The notes: a model not told the origin generated them from the letters alone. A stretch of 64,000 bases of DNA from Streptomyces durocortorensis (GCF_031760065.1 NZ_CP134500.1:3534001-3598000); one strand, 5' to 3'. Positions 1-8,573 are shown, counted from the stretch's first letter. Translations and numbers: made by a program.

Positions 1-681
1 GACCAGCAGCTCGGTGTCGAAGAACCAGCCGCTGTCCTCCACCATCGGCAGCAGCCGCTCTGCCACCTCTCGCCGGATCGCCTTGAACCCGCACTGGGCG
101 TCGCTGAACCCGGCGGCCAGCGAGGAGCGCAGGATCAGGTTGTACGCGCGCGAGACGAACTCCCGCCTCGGCCCCCGCACCACCCGCGAACTCCGGCTCA
201 GCCGCGAGCCGATGGCCAGGTCGGAGTGGCCGGAGATCAGCGGGGCGACCAGCGGGAGGAGGGCGTTGAGGTCGGTGGAGAGGTCGACGTCCATGTACGC
301 GAGGACCGGGGCGTCGGAGCCCGACCACACCGTACGCAGAGCCCGCCCGCGCCCCTTCTCCTCCAGCCGTACGTACCGCACCCCGCGCAGCTCCGACGCC
401 AGCGCGGCCGCGACGGCGGGGGTGGAATCGGTGCTCGCGTTGTCGGCGACGGTGATGCGGAAGGCATACGGAAAGGTGCGGGAGAGATGCTCGTGGAGGC
501 GCAGGACGCAGGGACGCAGGTCCTCCTCCTCGTTGAAGACGGGGACCGCGACGTCGAGCACGGGAACGCCGCAGGCGGCGGGGTCCGGGCCGGCGGGCAG
601 GTGCTCCCGCAGCGGCAGGCCTCCGCCCCGCTCTCGGCTGCCGTCTGCGAGGGGCCCGCTCCGGAGGCTGTCGGTTGTCAT
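1..681 (-). CDS. family 2 glycosyltransferase (C-terminal part beyond window)
   Basis: The reading frame is open to the window edge, so only the first 227 residues are visible. After a leader of about 40 residues comes a GT-A fold: VAVPVFNEEEDLRPC (about 45-58), VADNASTDST (78-87), the EKGRGRALRT segment (108-117) and the metal/nucleotide-sugar motif MDVDLSTD (130-137). The later GSRLSRSS and FSDAQCGFKA segments are typical of dolichyl-phosphate-mannose-synthase-like transferases that put a sugar from a nucleotide donor onto a polyprenyl phosphate at the membrane. It starts 25 bp after the histidine kinase gene ends, so it is probably the third gene of that operon. A C-terminal membrane domain cannot be judged. 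Acceptor and sugar are unknown. Confidence 0.85.
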   Translation of the reverse strand, partial: MTTDSLRSGPLADGSRERGGGLPLREHLPAGPDPAACGVPVLDVAVPVFNEEEDLRPCVLRLHEHLSRTFPYAFRITVADNASTDSTPAVAAALASELRGVRYVRLEEKGRGRALRTVWSGSDAPVLAYMDVDLSTDLNALLPLVAPLISGHSDLAIGSRLSRSSRVVRGPRREFVSRAYNLILRSSLAAGFSDAQCGFKAIRREVAERLLPMVEDSGWFFDTELLV

Positions 682-706
682 GCTCCGACGTTCGCCAACC
701 GCGCTG

Positions 707-2317
707 TCACACCGGTGTGCTGGGCCTGTCCCCGCGCTGTGAGTTCTCGGGCCGACCGCACGCCCGGTCGGCGGGCAGCTCGACCGCGAACACCGTACGG
801 CCCGGCACGGAGTCCACCCGTACGCGTCCGCCGTGCGCGGAGACGACGGCCTGCACGATGGCGAGGCCGAGCCCGGTGGACCCGGTGCCGACGGCGGGAC
901 CGGCTCCGCGCGAGCGGGAGGCGTCCCCACGGGCGAACCGCTCGAAGACGTGCGGCAGCAGGGCGTCCGGAATCCCGGGCCCGTCGTCACGCACCTCCAG
1001 GCAGACCGGCTCACCGGCGCGGGCGGGCCGCCCGACGGACACGGTCACCGTGGTCCCCGGCGGGGTGTGGGTGCGGGCGTTGGCCAGCAGGTTGACCAGG
1101 ACCTGCTGGAGCCGGGCGGGATCGGCGCGTACGGTCACGGGCTCGTCGGGCAGCTCCAGCCGCCAGCGGTGCCGGGCGCCCGGGCCGGCCCCTCGCCGGT
1201 CCGCCACCCGGGCGTCGCTGACCGCGTCCACGACCAACGGCAGCAGATCAGTGCTCCCGTACGAGAGCGGACGTCCGGCATCGAGCCGGGCGAGCAGCAG
1301 CAGATCCTCCACCAGCCCCGTCATCCGGTCCGCCTCCGACTCGATCCGCCCCAGCGCGTGCCGGGTGACGGGGTCGGTGTCCGGGGCCTCCCTGCGGGTG
1401 GCACGGCGGGTCAGCTCGGCATACCCGCGGATCGAGGCCAGCGGGGTGCGCAGCTCATGACTGGCGTCGGCGACGAACTGCCGTACCCGCGTCTCGCTCT
1501 CCTGCCGGACCGCCAGTGCCGAACCGACGTGCCCCAGCATCCGGTTGAGTGCCGCGCCCACCTGCCCGACCTCGGTGCGCGGGTCGGCCTCGGCATCCGG
1601 AACCCGCTCGACGAGGGCCACCTCGCCGCTGTGCAGGGGAAGTTCGGAGACCCGGGTGGCGGTCGCGGCGACCCGGCGCAACGGCCGCAGGGCGACCCCG
1701 ACGAGGATGGTGCCCGCGACGGAGGCGGCGATCAGCCCGGCGGCGGTGACGCAGACCTCGACGACGATCAGGGTGGTGAGCGCGCCGCTCACCTCGGCGG
1801 TGGGAATCCCGACGAGGACGGTGTGGCCCTCGGCGGTGGTCGCGGCCTCCACGCGGTACCCGCCGAGCCCCGGCAGATCGACGCTCCGGGCGTTCTCACC
1901 GACCTCCGGAGCACGGTCCTCCAGCACCCGGGCCTGCTCCTCGCTCAACGGCTGCGCGCTCTCCTGGGACCGCAGCCCGCTGTCCTGGACGACCTTCGAC
2001 GCGGTGACGCCCCCGTCGTCGACGAGGGCCCCGAACGTGCCGAGCGGCTGCCCGCCCCCGCCGATGAACCCGAGCCGACCGGCGTCCCGCATGGCCTGGG
2101 GTGCCGGCCCCGGCCCGGGCGGCCGTTGGGCCCGCTCGGCGACAGAGTGCAGCTGGTCGTCGAGCTTGCCGTACAGGTAGCTGTGGAAGGCGATGGCGGT
2201 GACGGACCCGATGACGGCCGCGACGACGGCGATCAGGGAGACGGCGGAGACGACGAGCCGGGTCCGCAGCGTCCAGCGCCGCCGCAGCGCTCCCCCGCCC
2301 ACGCGCCCGCTACTCAC
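707..2317 (-). CDS. OmpR-system sensor histidine kinase
   Basis: 536-residue membrane kinase. A first membrane helix lies at about 20-44 and a second at about 180-208, enclosing an extracytoplasmic sensor of about 135 residues. A HAMP region follows (210-270), then a HisKA box FVADASHELRTPLAS with phospho-His at about 288, an N-box (QVLVNLLANARTH) and G-boxes DDGPGIP and GSTGLGLAIV. All catalytic elements look intact. Its start overlaps the end of the response regulator gene by 8 bp, showing translational coupling, and the glycosyltransferase follows. The stimulus is unknown. The N-terminal sensor is Gln/Pro/Gly-rich and has no recognisable ligand domain. Confidence 0.95.
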   Translation of the reverse strand: MSSGRVGGGALRRRWTLRTRLVVSAVSLIAVVAAVIGSVTAIAFHSYLYGKLDDQLHSVAERAQRPPGPGPAPQAMRDAGRLGFIGGGGQPLGTFGALVDDGGVTASKVVQDSGLRSQESAQPLSEEQARVLEDRAPEVGENARSVDLPGLGGYRVEAATTAEGHTVLVGIPTAEVSGALTTLIVVEVCVTAAGLIAASVAGTILVGVALRPLRRVAATATRVSELPLHSGEVALVERVPDAEADPRTEVGQVGAALNRMLGHVGSALAVRQESETRVRQFVADASHELRTPLASIRGYAELTRRATRREAPDTDPVTRHALGRIESEADRMTGLVEDLLLLARLDAGRPLSYGSTDLLPLVVDAVSDARVADRRGAGPGARHRWRLELPDEPVTVRADPARLQQVLVNLLANARTHTPPGTTVTVSVGRPARAGEPVCLEVRDDGPGIPDALLPHVFERFARGDASRSRGAGPAVGTGSTGLGLAIVQAVVSAHGGRVRVDSVPGRTVFAVELPADRACGRPENSQRGDRPSTPV

Positions 2318-3056
2318 CTGGCTTGATCAGATACCCCGCCCCGCGCCGGGTGTGGATCATCGGCGTCCGCCCGGCGTCGATCTTCTTGCGGAGGTAGGAG
2401 ATGTAGAGCTCGACCACGTTGGCCTGGCCGCCGAAGTCGTAGTTCCAGACCCGGTCCAGGATCTGCGCCTTGCTGAGCACCCGGCGCGGGTTGCGCATCA
2501 GGAAGCGCAGCAGCTCGAACTCGGTGGCCGTGACGTGGATCGCGTCCCCGCCCCGGCTCACCTCGTGGCTGTCCTCGTCGAGCACCAGGTCCCCGACGAC
2601 GAGCGTCGACTCGCTCCGCCCGGCGGCGAGCGCCGAGCCCGAGCGGCGGATGAGCCCGCGCAGCCGGGCCACGACCTCCTCCAGGCTGAAGGGTTTGGTC
2701 ACATAGTCGTCACCGCCCGCCGTGAGCCCGGCGATCCGGTCCTCGACGGCGTCCCTGGCGGTCAGGAAGAGCACCGGCACATCGGCGTACTCGCGGCGCA
2801 GCCGGCCCAGCACGGAGAGCCCGTCCATGTCGGGGAGCATCACGTCCAGGATCACCGCGTCCGGACGGAAGTCGCGGGCGGCCCGGACGGCGGCGGCCCC
2901 GTCCCCGGCGCTGCGCACCTCCCACCCCTCGTACCGCAGGGCCATCGAGAGCAGCTCGGTGAGCGGAGCTTCGTCGTCCACGACCAGGACCCGCACGGGG
3001 GTACGGTCCGGCCGGAGCAGTTCGGTACGCCCCTGGGGCGAGGTCGTCGTCGTCAT
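2310..3056 (-). CDS. OmpR/PhoB-family response regulator
   Basis: 248 residues. The receiver domain (about 20-135) keeps the acidic pair D27/D28, phospho-acceptor D71 (VILDVMLPDMDG), T99 and K121 (YVTKPFS). A winged-helix DNA-binding domain follows (about 150-246), with the conserved segments VTATEFELLRFLMRNPRRV and VVELYISYLRKKID. It is the first gene of a regulator-kinase-glycosyltransferase operon. A 22-bp direct repeat lies 24-59 bp upstream of the start and is a candidate autoregulatory site. The ATG is chosen because the receiver fold begins about 20 residues in. Confidence 0.95.
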   Translation of the reverse strand: MTTTTSPQGRTELLRPDRTPVRVLVVDDEAPLTELLSMALRYEGWEVRSAGDGAAAVRAARDFRPDAVILDVMLPDMDGLSVLGRLRREYADVPVLFLTARDAVEDRIAGLTAGGDDYVTKPFSLEEVVARLRGLIRRSGSALAAGRSESTLVVGDLVLDEDSHEVSRGGDAIHVTATEFELLRFLMRNPRRVLSKAQILDRVWNYDFGGQANVVELYISYLRKKIDAGRTPMIHTRRGAGYLIKPGE

Positions 3057-3079
3057 GGGCCCACTCTGTGAGGCGCCGG

Positions 3080-3115
3080 TGAGAGAACCCTGACCCGTCT
3101 CTGTGATTTCCCTGA
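3080..3115 (-). promoter_or_regulatory. direct repeat, candidate response-regulator binding site
   Basis: Two copies of the pattern TGNGANNNCCCTGA (plus-strand reading: TGAGAGAACCCTGA and TGTGATTTCCCTGA) lie exactly 22 bp apart, about two helical turns, just upstream of the response regulator gene. OmpR-family regulators usually bind such tandem half-sites, so autoregulation is inferred. Confidence 0.45.
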
Positions 3116-3143
3116 GAAAACGGTGGAGGCTGTCACGGGAGCC

Positions 3144-3180
3144 CTGTCACGGGAACAGGGCGGCGGCGTTCCCGTGACAG
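3144..3180 (-). terminator. inverted repeat at 3' end of amidohydrolase gene
   Basis: CTGTCACGGGAAC and its exact complement form a 13-bp stem around an 11-base loop. It overlaps the last codons and stop of the amidohydrolase gene. An extra direct copy of CTGTCACGGGA lies 14 bp outside the stem. A termination or mRNA-end role is inferred; no T-run follows. Confidence 0.45.
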
Positions 3181-4019
3181 ACCGCCCGCAACCACTCGTC
3201 GCCCAGCCCGAGCCGCTCCAGCGCGTCCAGCTGATGGACGTACGGGTACGGGATGTTCGGGAAGTCGGTCCCCAGCAGGATGCGGTCACCGAGGTCGGCG
3301 AGCCGCCCCCGCTCCGCCGCCGGAAAGGGGCTCAGCCCTTCACCGAAGTCGGTGAACGCCATGGTCGTATCGAGCCGCACCTCGGGGTGGCGCTCCGCCA
3401 GCGCGAGGAACTCCCGGTACTCCGGCATCCCCATGTGCGCGACGATCAGCCGCAGCCGCGGATGGCGCGCGAGCAGCCGCCCGACCGGCTCGGGCCCGGT
3501 GTACGCACCCGGGGCGGGCCCGGACCCGCAGTGCATCACCACCGGAGTCCCGGCCTCGGCGAGCAGCCCCCAAACGGGTTCCAGCAACGGGTCGTTGGCG
3601 TCGTACGCACCGACCTGGAGGTGCGACTTGAACACCCGGGCCCCCGCCTCGACGGCCTCCTTCACGTACACCTCGACGCCGTCCTCCGGGAAGAGGGTCG
3701 CGGTGTGCAGGCAGTCGGGCGTCCGGGCGGCGAAGCCGGCGGCCCAGTCGTTCAGCCAGCGGGCCATGCCGGGCTTGTGCGGATAGAGCATCGCGGTGAA
3801 CCGGAGCACCCCGAACGACCGCAGCACGGCGAGCCGCCGCTCCTCCTCGTACCGGTAGGCGATCGGCCACTCCAGCCCCGTCAGCGGCCCGACGGCGTCG
3901 AAGTAGGCCCACACCTTGCGCAGAACCTGTTCGGGCATGAAGTGGGTGTGCACATCGATGATCCCGGGCAGCCCGAGCCGCTCCCGGAACCGCACCACGT
4001 CCCCGCTACCGTCATCCAC
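3147..4019 (-). CDS. amidohydrolase-2 family metal-dependent hydrolase
   Basis: 290 residues, GTG start preceded by GGGAG. It is a TIM-barrel amidohydrolase: the first metal motif is IIDVHTHFMP (about 20-29), then FKSHLQVG, VVMHCGSGP, LIVAHMGMPE and the late Asp in ILLGTDFPNIPYPY. These match the ACMSD/amidohydrolase-2 group of hydrolases and decarboxylases on small carboxylic or aromatic acids. It lies 22 bp downstream of the DUF2797 gene and is probably cotranscribed with it. The substrate cannot be read from sequence. Confidence 0.88.
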   Translation of the reverse strand: MDDGSGDVVRFRERLGLPGIIDVHTHFMPEQVLRKVWAYFDAVGPLTGLEWPIAYRYEEERRLAVLRSFGVLRFTAMLYPHKPGMARWLNDWAAGFAARTPDCLHTATLFPEDGVEVYVKEAVEAGARVFKSHLQVGAYDANDPLLEPVWGLLAEAGTPVVMHCGSGPAPGAYTGPEPVGRLLARHPRLRLIVAHMGMPEYREFLALAERHPEVRLDTTMAFTDFGEGLSPFPAAERGRLADLGDRILLGTDFPNIPYPYVHQLDALERLGLGDEWLRAVCHGNAAALFP

Positions 4020-4041
4020 GCACAGGCTCCCTCACCGTCGT

Positions 4042-4932
4042 TCAGAACAACCCACCCTGCACACCGCCGCCCCCGATGTCGACAAGGGGAACACTGACGA
4101 TCGCGGCCGCATCGGGGACACCGGAAAGCTCCCACCCGGTGAGCAGCCGAGTGTCGAGGACGACGACGGCGTCACCCCCGCCCACCGCGAGGTGGAGATC
4201 AGGCCCGGCGGCAGCGACGAGCCGCCCGGCGACGACACCTCCGTCGACGAGCTCCCGCACGGCCCGAAGAGGACCGTCCCCTCGCCCGATCCCGAACACC
4301 TCGACCTGGTCGACGACTTCCAGCGGCAATGGCTCCAACGACTCGGGCCAGTCACGCCCTTGGAGCCCGAAGGCGCGCGCGTACAGCTCCGCCACCGCCC
4401 CGGCCCTCTCCTCCGCCCCCGGCAACTGCCCCCGCACGGCCCGCTTCCGGGCGTACGGAATCCGGTCCGGCACCCCGAGGGCGGCCCGCAGCACCTCTTC
4501 GGTCCGCCGGGCGGCCATCAGCGGCCCGCGCCCCAGCCAGCTGAACGCGACGGCCCCCTGCTCCCGCAGCCGGGCGGCACCCCGCTCCTCCCCGGTGATC
4601 CCGACCTTGACCAGGCCGGGACCGAACCAGGCGAGATAGACGCGGTACGTCCGCGGGTCGTCCGGCATCGTGTCGGCCGCCACCGAATGCGCCCGGTCCA
4701 GCCGCGCACACTCGGCGCACCGCCCCCCGGTGCTCCGCCCGGCCACCACGGCCCCCAGCGGGCACTCGTTCCCCCGGGCCCCCGCACACCGCCGCTCCCC
4801 GACAGCCCGGAACCCGAGCCCGCCCCCGTACGCGAGCACGCTCACCCGCCGCTCACGCCCCCGCCGCCACCCCAGCTCAGGAGCCTCCCCCGGCCACCGC
4901 ACCCCATCACACCGCCACCCACCACCGGACAC
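4042..4932 (-). CDS. DUF2797 family protein
   Basis: 296 residues from a GTG preceded by CGGAG. The N-terminal part carries four cysteines in RRCAG, NECPLG and RCAEC, which look like a zinc ribbon. The segment YRVYLAWFGPGLVKVGIT followed by arginines and glutamates resembles a GIY-YIG-like core. This matches DUF2797, common in Streptomyces and of unknown function. It is divergent from the ECF41 sigma factor gene across an 86-bp gap and is followed by the amidohydrolase. A nucleic-acid role would fit a zinc ribbon plus GIY-YIG-like core but is only inference. Confidence 0.8.
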   Translation of the reverse strand: MSGGGWRCDGVRWPGEAPELGWRRGRERRVSVLAYGGGLGFRAVGERRCAGARGNECPLGAVVAGRSTGGRCAECARLDRAHSVAADTMPDDPRTYRVYLAWFGPGLVKVGITGEERGAARLREQGAVAFSWLGRGPLMAARRTEEVLRAALGVPDRIPYARKRAVRGQLPGAEERAGAVAELYARAFGLQGRDWPESLEPLPLEVVDQVEVFGIGRGDGPLRAVRELVDGGVVAGRLVAAAGPDLHLAVGGGDAVVVLDTRLLTGWELSGVPDAAAIVSVPLVDIGGGGVQGGLF

Positions 4933-5018
4933 CCGGACTCCGCTCCCCTAGGGCCTGACACCGCCGGCCGCACCGGCCCGGCGATGCTACGGCGTCGCCG
5001 CCAGCTAGGATCCGGGCC

Positions 5019-5963
5019 ATGGCGCTGACCCAGGACCAGGTGGACCGGTTCAAGGCCTCCATGCCCCGCCTGGAGGCCATCGCCTACCGGCTGCTCGGCT
5101 CCGCGAGCGACGCCGAGGACGCCGTGCAGGACACCTTCCTGCGCTGGCAGGCCGCCGACGTCGACCGCATCGAGGTCCCCGAGGCCTGGCTGACGAAGGT
5201 GCTCACCAACCTCTGCCTCAACCAGCTCACCTCGGCGCGCGCCCGGCGCGAGACGTACGTGGGCCAGTGGCTGCCCGAGCCGCTGCTCGCCGGGGACCCG
5301 ATGCTCGGCCCCGCCGACACCGTCGAGCAGCGCGAATCCGTCTCGTACGCGGTCCTCACCCTCATGGAGCGGCTGTCGCCCAATGAACGGGTGGTGTACG
5401 TACTGCGGGAGGCCTTCACCTACCCGCACCGCAAGATCGCGGAGATCCTCGACATCACCGAGTCCGCGTGCCAGCAGATCTCCCACCGCGCCAGGAAGCA
5501 CGTCGCGGAGGGCCGGACCCGCGCCGAGATCGACGAGGCCGCCGCCCGGCGGATCGCCGAGGAGTTCCTCACGGCCGCCACCAGCGGCCGGACCGAACCG
5601 CTCGTCGAACTGCTCGCCGCGGACGTGGTCGCGATCGGCGACGGCGGCGGGAAGGTACCGGCCCGCGCCAAGCCGTTCGAGGGTGCGCGCGCGGTCGCGA
5701 CGTTCATGCGGAGCCTGTTCCACCCCAACCAGGCCCTGCGCAATCTCCTGGGCGGCTCCGCGGAGGTCCACCTCTCGACCGCCAACGGCGCACCGGCCGT
5801 CGTGGTGGTGACCGGGGAACGGATCATCGGCGTGCTGCTCCTGGAGATGACCGCCGACGGCATCACCGCCGTCCGCAGCCAGGTCAACCCCGACAAGCTG
5901 GAACGCGCGAACGTGCGGTGGGCGGCCGCCGACCACGGAGAGACCCTGCTCCACACCCTCTGA
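5019..5963 (+). CDS. sigJ: ECF41-family RNA polymerase sigma factor (SigJ-like)
   Basis: 314 residues, much longer than a minimal ECF sigma factor. Sigma region 2 spans about 10-75 (AYRLLGSASDAEDAVQDTF) and region 4 about 112-165 (RVVYVLREAFTYPHRKIAEIL). Hallmarks of ECF41 are present: WLPEPLL in the linker (84-90), a SnoaL-like C-terminal domain (about 175-310) with the GDGGGK motif (207-212), and NPDKL near the end. In this family the C-terminal domain replaces an anti-sigma factor and tunes activity in cis. Its usual genomic partner, an oxidoreductase, follows directly. I found only a weak match to the family promoter (TGTCA at 5996) before the partner gene. Confidence 0.92.
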   Translation: MALTQDQVDRFKASMPRLEAIAYRLLGSASDAEDAVQDTFLRWQAADVDRIEVPEAWLTKVLTNLCLNQLTSARARRETYVGQWLPEPLLAGDPMLGPADTVEQRESVSYAVLTLMERLSPNERVVYVLREAFTYPHRKIAEILDITESACQQISHRARKHVAEGRTRAEIDEAAARRIAEEFLTAATSGRTEPLVELLAADVVAIGDGGGKVPARAKPFEGARAVATFMRSLFHPNQALRNLLGGSAEVHLSTANGAPAVVVVTGERIIGVLLLEMTADGITAVRSQVNPDKLERANVRWAAADHGETLLHTL

Positions 5964-5970
5964 CACCGAA

Positions 5971-5986
5971 TGTGACGCGCGTCACG
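5971..5986. promoter_or_regulatory. Crp-type palindrome upstream of oxidoreductase
   Basis: TGTGACGCGCGTCACG contains a perfect 14-bp palindrome. It fits the TGTGA-N6-TCACA frame with one mismatch and the Streptomyces Crp pattern GTG-N6-GNCAC exactly. It sits between the sigma factor stop and the oxidoreductase start. Regulation by Crp is inferred from the motif only. Confidence 0.4.
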
Positions 5987-6057
5987 CCACCCTCCTGTCA
6001 GGAAACAGCGGGCTGCCCGGTTCAAGGGGCGAAACCGCGTGAGACAGGAGCCAGGAC

Positions 6058-7272
6058 ATGCAGCAGAACCAGCGTCGGCACCGCGTCATCGTCATCGGAG
6101 CCGGTTACACCGGAGCGAGCGCCGCCGGGCGCCTCGCCAGGCGGCTGCACCGCGAGGACGTCTCCATCACCCTCGTCAACGACAGGCCCGACTTCGCCGA
6201 GCGCGTCCGGATGCACCAGCTGGCGGTCGGCCAGGACCTCAAGGCCCGGCCCTTCAGCAGGATGTTCGCCGGTACGGGAGTCGCCCTGCGGCTCGCGAGG
6301 GTCACCGGAGTCGACGTCGACCGCAGGACGGTGTCCGTCACCGACACGAACGACCCCGGGAAGCGGGAGGACCTGGAGTACGACACCCTCGTCTACGCCC
6401 TCGGCAGCGGCTGGAACACCCACGGCGTCCCCGGCACCGCCGAGCACGCCCACGACATCGCCGGCCGCCCCGGAGCCCTGCGCCTGCGCGCCCGCCTGGC
6501 CGCCCTGGCCCCCGGGGAGGCGGTGGTCGTCGTCGGCGGCGGCCTCACGGGCGTGGAGGCGGCGACGGAGATCGCCGAGGCCCGCCCGGACCTCGACGTC
6601 GCCCTCGCCGCCCGCGGCGGACTGGGCGACTGGCTCTCCCCCAAGGGTGCCCGCCACCTGCGAAAGGTCTTCGACGGCCTCGGCATCACCGTGCACGAGA
6701 ACACCCCGGTCACGGAGGTCACCGCCACCCACGTCACGACCACCGACCAGGACATCCCGGCCGCGGTCACCGTCTGGACCGCGGGCTTCGCGGTCCACCC
6801 CGTCGCGAAGGCCACCGCCCTGGAGACGTCCGGCACCGGCCAGATCCTCGTCGACGCCACGATGCGCTCGGTCTCGCACCCGGACGTGTACGCCATCGGC
6901 GACGCGGCCCTGGCAGCGGGCCCCGGCGACAAGCCCCTGCGCATGTCCTGCGCCAGCGGCGTCCCCACCGCCTGGCAGGCCGCCGACGCCATCGCGGCCC
7001 GCCTGACCGGCACCAAGATCCCGAGCATCCCGCTCCGCTACTTCAACCAGTGCGTCTCCCTGGGCCGCAGGGAAGGCCTGATCCAGTACGTCACCGCCGA
7101 CGACCGGTCCGTCAGCGCGGCCCTGACCGGCCGCCCGGCCGCCCTCTACAAGGAACTGGTCTGCAAGGGCGCGGCCTGGGGCGTGGCGAACCCCACCTTC
7201 GGCCTGCCGGCCCGACGCCGCCGGGTCGTGCAGGAGCCGACGGGAGCGACGGCGGCCGCTACAGCCGCTTGA
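6058..7272 (+). CDS. FAD/NAD(P)-dependent oxidoreductase, NDH-2-like
   Basis: 404 residues, ATG with GACAGGAG upstream. Two Rossmann dinucleotide motifs are seen: VIVIGAGYTGASAAG (about 10-24, FAD) and VVVVGGGLTGVEAATE (about 157-172, NAD(P)H). The late FAD segment HPDVYAIGDAAL is also present. There is no CXXXXC redox disulfide, so this is a type II NADH dehydrogenase-like flavoprotein rather than a disulfide reductase. It directly follows the ECF41 sigma factor, and such sigma factors are typically paired with an oxidoreductase they control. The 3' end overlaps the convergent YcxB-like gene by 14 bp. Confidence 0.88.
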   Translation: MQQNQRRHRVIVIGAGYTGASAAGRLARRLHREDVSITLVNDRPDFAERVRMHQLAVGQDLKARPFSRMFAGTGVALRLARVTGVDVDRRTVSVTDTNDPGKREDLEYDTLVYALGSGWNTHGVPGTAEHAHDIAGRPGALRLRARLAALAPGEAVVVVGGGLTGVEAATEIAEARPDLDVALAARGGLGDWLSPKGARHLRKVFDGLGITVHENTPVTEVTATHVTTTDQDIPAAVTVWTAGFAVHPVAKATALETSGTGQILVDATMRSVSHPDVYAIGDAALAAGPGDKPLRMSCASGVPTAWQAADAIAARLTGTKIPSIPLRYFNQCVSLGRREGLIQYVTADDRSVSAALTGRPAALYKELVCKGAAWGVANPTFGLPARRRRVVQEPTGATAAATAA

Positions 7273-7810
7273 GGTTCCGGTCGAGGATCGCCCTGAGGCG
7301 CTCCACATCCTCAGGGCCCTCGGCGCCCCGCTTGGGCAACACCGCGACCCCGGCCGAGCGCTCACCACCGAACAGGACGAAGAGCCGTGAGGTCTCCAGG
7401 TACCCCCGGTACACCGACCACTCGCAGGTGAACGACATCCGCTCGCCGGTACTGACCGCGCCGCCCTCGTCGGCGACCATGCGGCACTGCCCGAACGGCT
7501 CCACGACACTGAACATCCGCCGCGCCTCGGCGCGCAGCGCCATCACGACACCCACGGACGCGAAGATCAGGGAGAGCACCACCGTGACGCCCCATACGGC
7601 AGGCGAGGTGTCGAAGAACAGCGCGAGGACGCACGCGGTGGCGGGAACCGCCAGCAACCCCATCAACACCTGGGCCCGCCCCGCCCATGTCCTGCGCGCA
7701 CGCGCCCGAAGCGCCTCCTCGAAGTCCGCGGCCGTCGGCCGGTAGACGAACTCGACAGCCGTCCCGCGTCCCGTGGCGCTCTCGGCCAGATCCCCACCCA
7801 TGGTGTCCAT
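7259..7810 (-). CDS. YcxB-like membrane protein
   Basis: 183 residues from the ATG at 7810; a longer upstream frame would run through tRNA-Arg and is rejected. The N-terminus (VEFVYRPTAADFEEALRA) is followed by two membrane helices at about 55-100 and a cytoplasmic beta-rich tail with RMSFTCEWSVYRGYLETSRLFVLF. That tail matches the YcxB C-terminal domain, where the aromatic W...Y and LF(V)LF pattern is conserved. The family is of unknown function. The gene stands alone and converges on the oxidoreductase gene. Confidence 0.75.
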   Translation of the reverse strand: MDTMGGDLAESATGRGTAVEFVYRPTAADFEEALRARARRTWAGRAQVLMGLLAVPATACVLALFFDTSPAVWGVTVVLSLIFASVGVVMALRAEARRMFSVVEPFGQCRMVADEGGAVSTGERMSFTCEWSVYRGYLETSRLFVLFGGERSAGVAVLPKRGAEGPEDVERLRAILDRNLKRL

Positions 7811-7850
7811 AGGCAGAAACCCTAGCCAGAGGCACCCAGCGGGCGAACGC

Positions 7851-7884
7851 CGGAGGCCCCCAGGACTTCTCCTGGGGGCCTCCG
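7851..7884 (-). terminator. terminator after tRNA-Arg
   Basis: A perfect 15-bp stem (CGGAGGCCCCCAGGA and its complement) closes a CTTC tetraloop 9 bp downstream of the tRNA-Arg 3' end. No T-run follows, as is usual in Streptomyces. Confidence 0.8.
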
Positions 7885-7892
7885 GCTTGCTG

Positions 7893-7965
7893 TGCACTCG
7901 GCAGGATTCGAACCTGCAACCTTCTGATCCGTAGTCAGATGCTCTATCCGTTAAGCTACGAGTGC
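7893..7965 (-). tRNA. tRNA-Arg(ACG)
   Basis: 73-nt cloverleaf with acceptor GCACTCG/CGAGTGC and discriminator A. The anticodon loop is CT-ACG-GA within a CTGA/TCAG stem, and the T arm reads GCAGG-TTCGAATC-CTGC. CCA is not encoded. Confidence 0.97.
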
Positions 7966-8155
7966 TTGGCGTTCCGGGCTTTTTCTTCCCGGTCGGCGTT
8001 GCGGGAACAACATTACATGACCTGCGCCGTGACGCGAAATCCATTGGCCACACCGCCACTGACCTGCGAAAACAGCCTCCCGGGGCGGATCTCGGCCAGC
8101 CCCCGGCTCCGGACCCCGACGCGCCCTCCGTGCCCGTACGCGCCCCGGAATGGCC

Positions 8156-8184
8156 GAAGCCCCGTGCCAGGGGCACGGGGCTTC
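8156..8184 (-). terminator. terminator after tRNA-Ser(GCT)
   Basis: A perfect 13-bp stem (GAAGCCCCGTGCC) with a 3-base loop lies 9 bp beyond the tRNA-Ser 3' end. Confidence 0.8.
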
Positions 8185-8193
8185 GGGGTGGAG

Positions 8194-8284
8194 CGGAGGC
8201 GGAGGGATTTGAACCCTCGATGGGCTTTAAGACCCAAACCGCATTAGCAGTGCGGCGCCATAGACCGGACTAGGCGACGCCTCC
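8194..8284 (-). tRNA. tRNA-Ser(GCT)
   Basis: 91-nt tRNA with the long variable arm of class II tRNAs. Acceptor GGAGGCG/CGCCTCC, discriminator G, anticodon stem CCGCA/TGCGG with loop CTGCTAA, so the anticodon is GCT. Confidence 0.97.
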
Positions 8285-8573
8285 TCCACACACCTCGCGC
8301 GGACGCGAGTGGTGCGTGCAGATGATGACACAGTCGAACGTCGTGCCACCAATCGCCGCCAACGTTACTAGCCCTGCGGGTGCCAGGGCAAAGCAGTTCG
8401 GCATGGTGGCGCAACGTCCGGGCGCGGCGCGCGTTAGAGAGGGGTGGGGGCCGCGGGCCTCCGTCAGCCGTCGTCGTCAGTCAGCCGTCCGTCAGCCGTC
8501 GCGTCGGGGCGCGTCAGCGATCGTCCCTGGCAGCCCGTGGCCGACCGTGCCGCAGAGATCCTGGAGCTTCCGC

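Noticed and set aside
7811..8176. Upstream extension of the YcxB-like gene
   Set aside because: It would read through tRNA-Arg and a terminator; an internal ATG begins the conserved protein.
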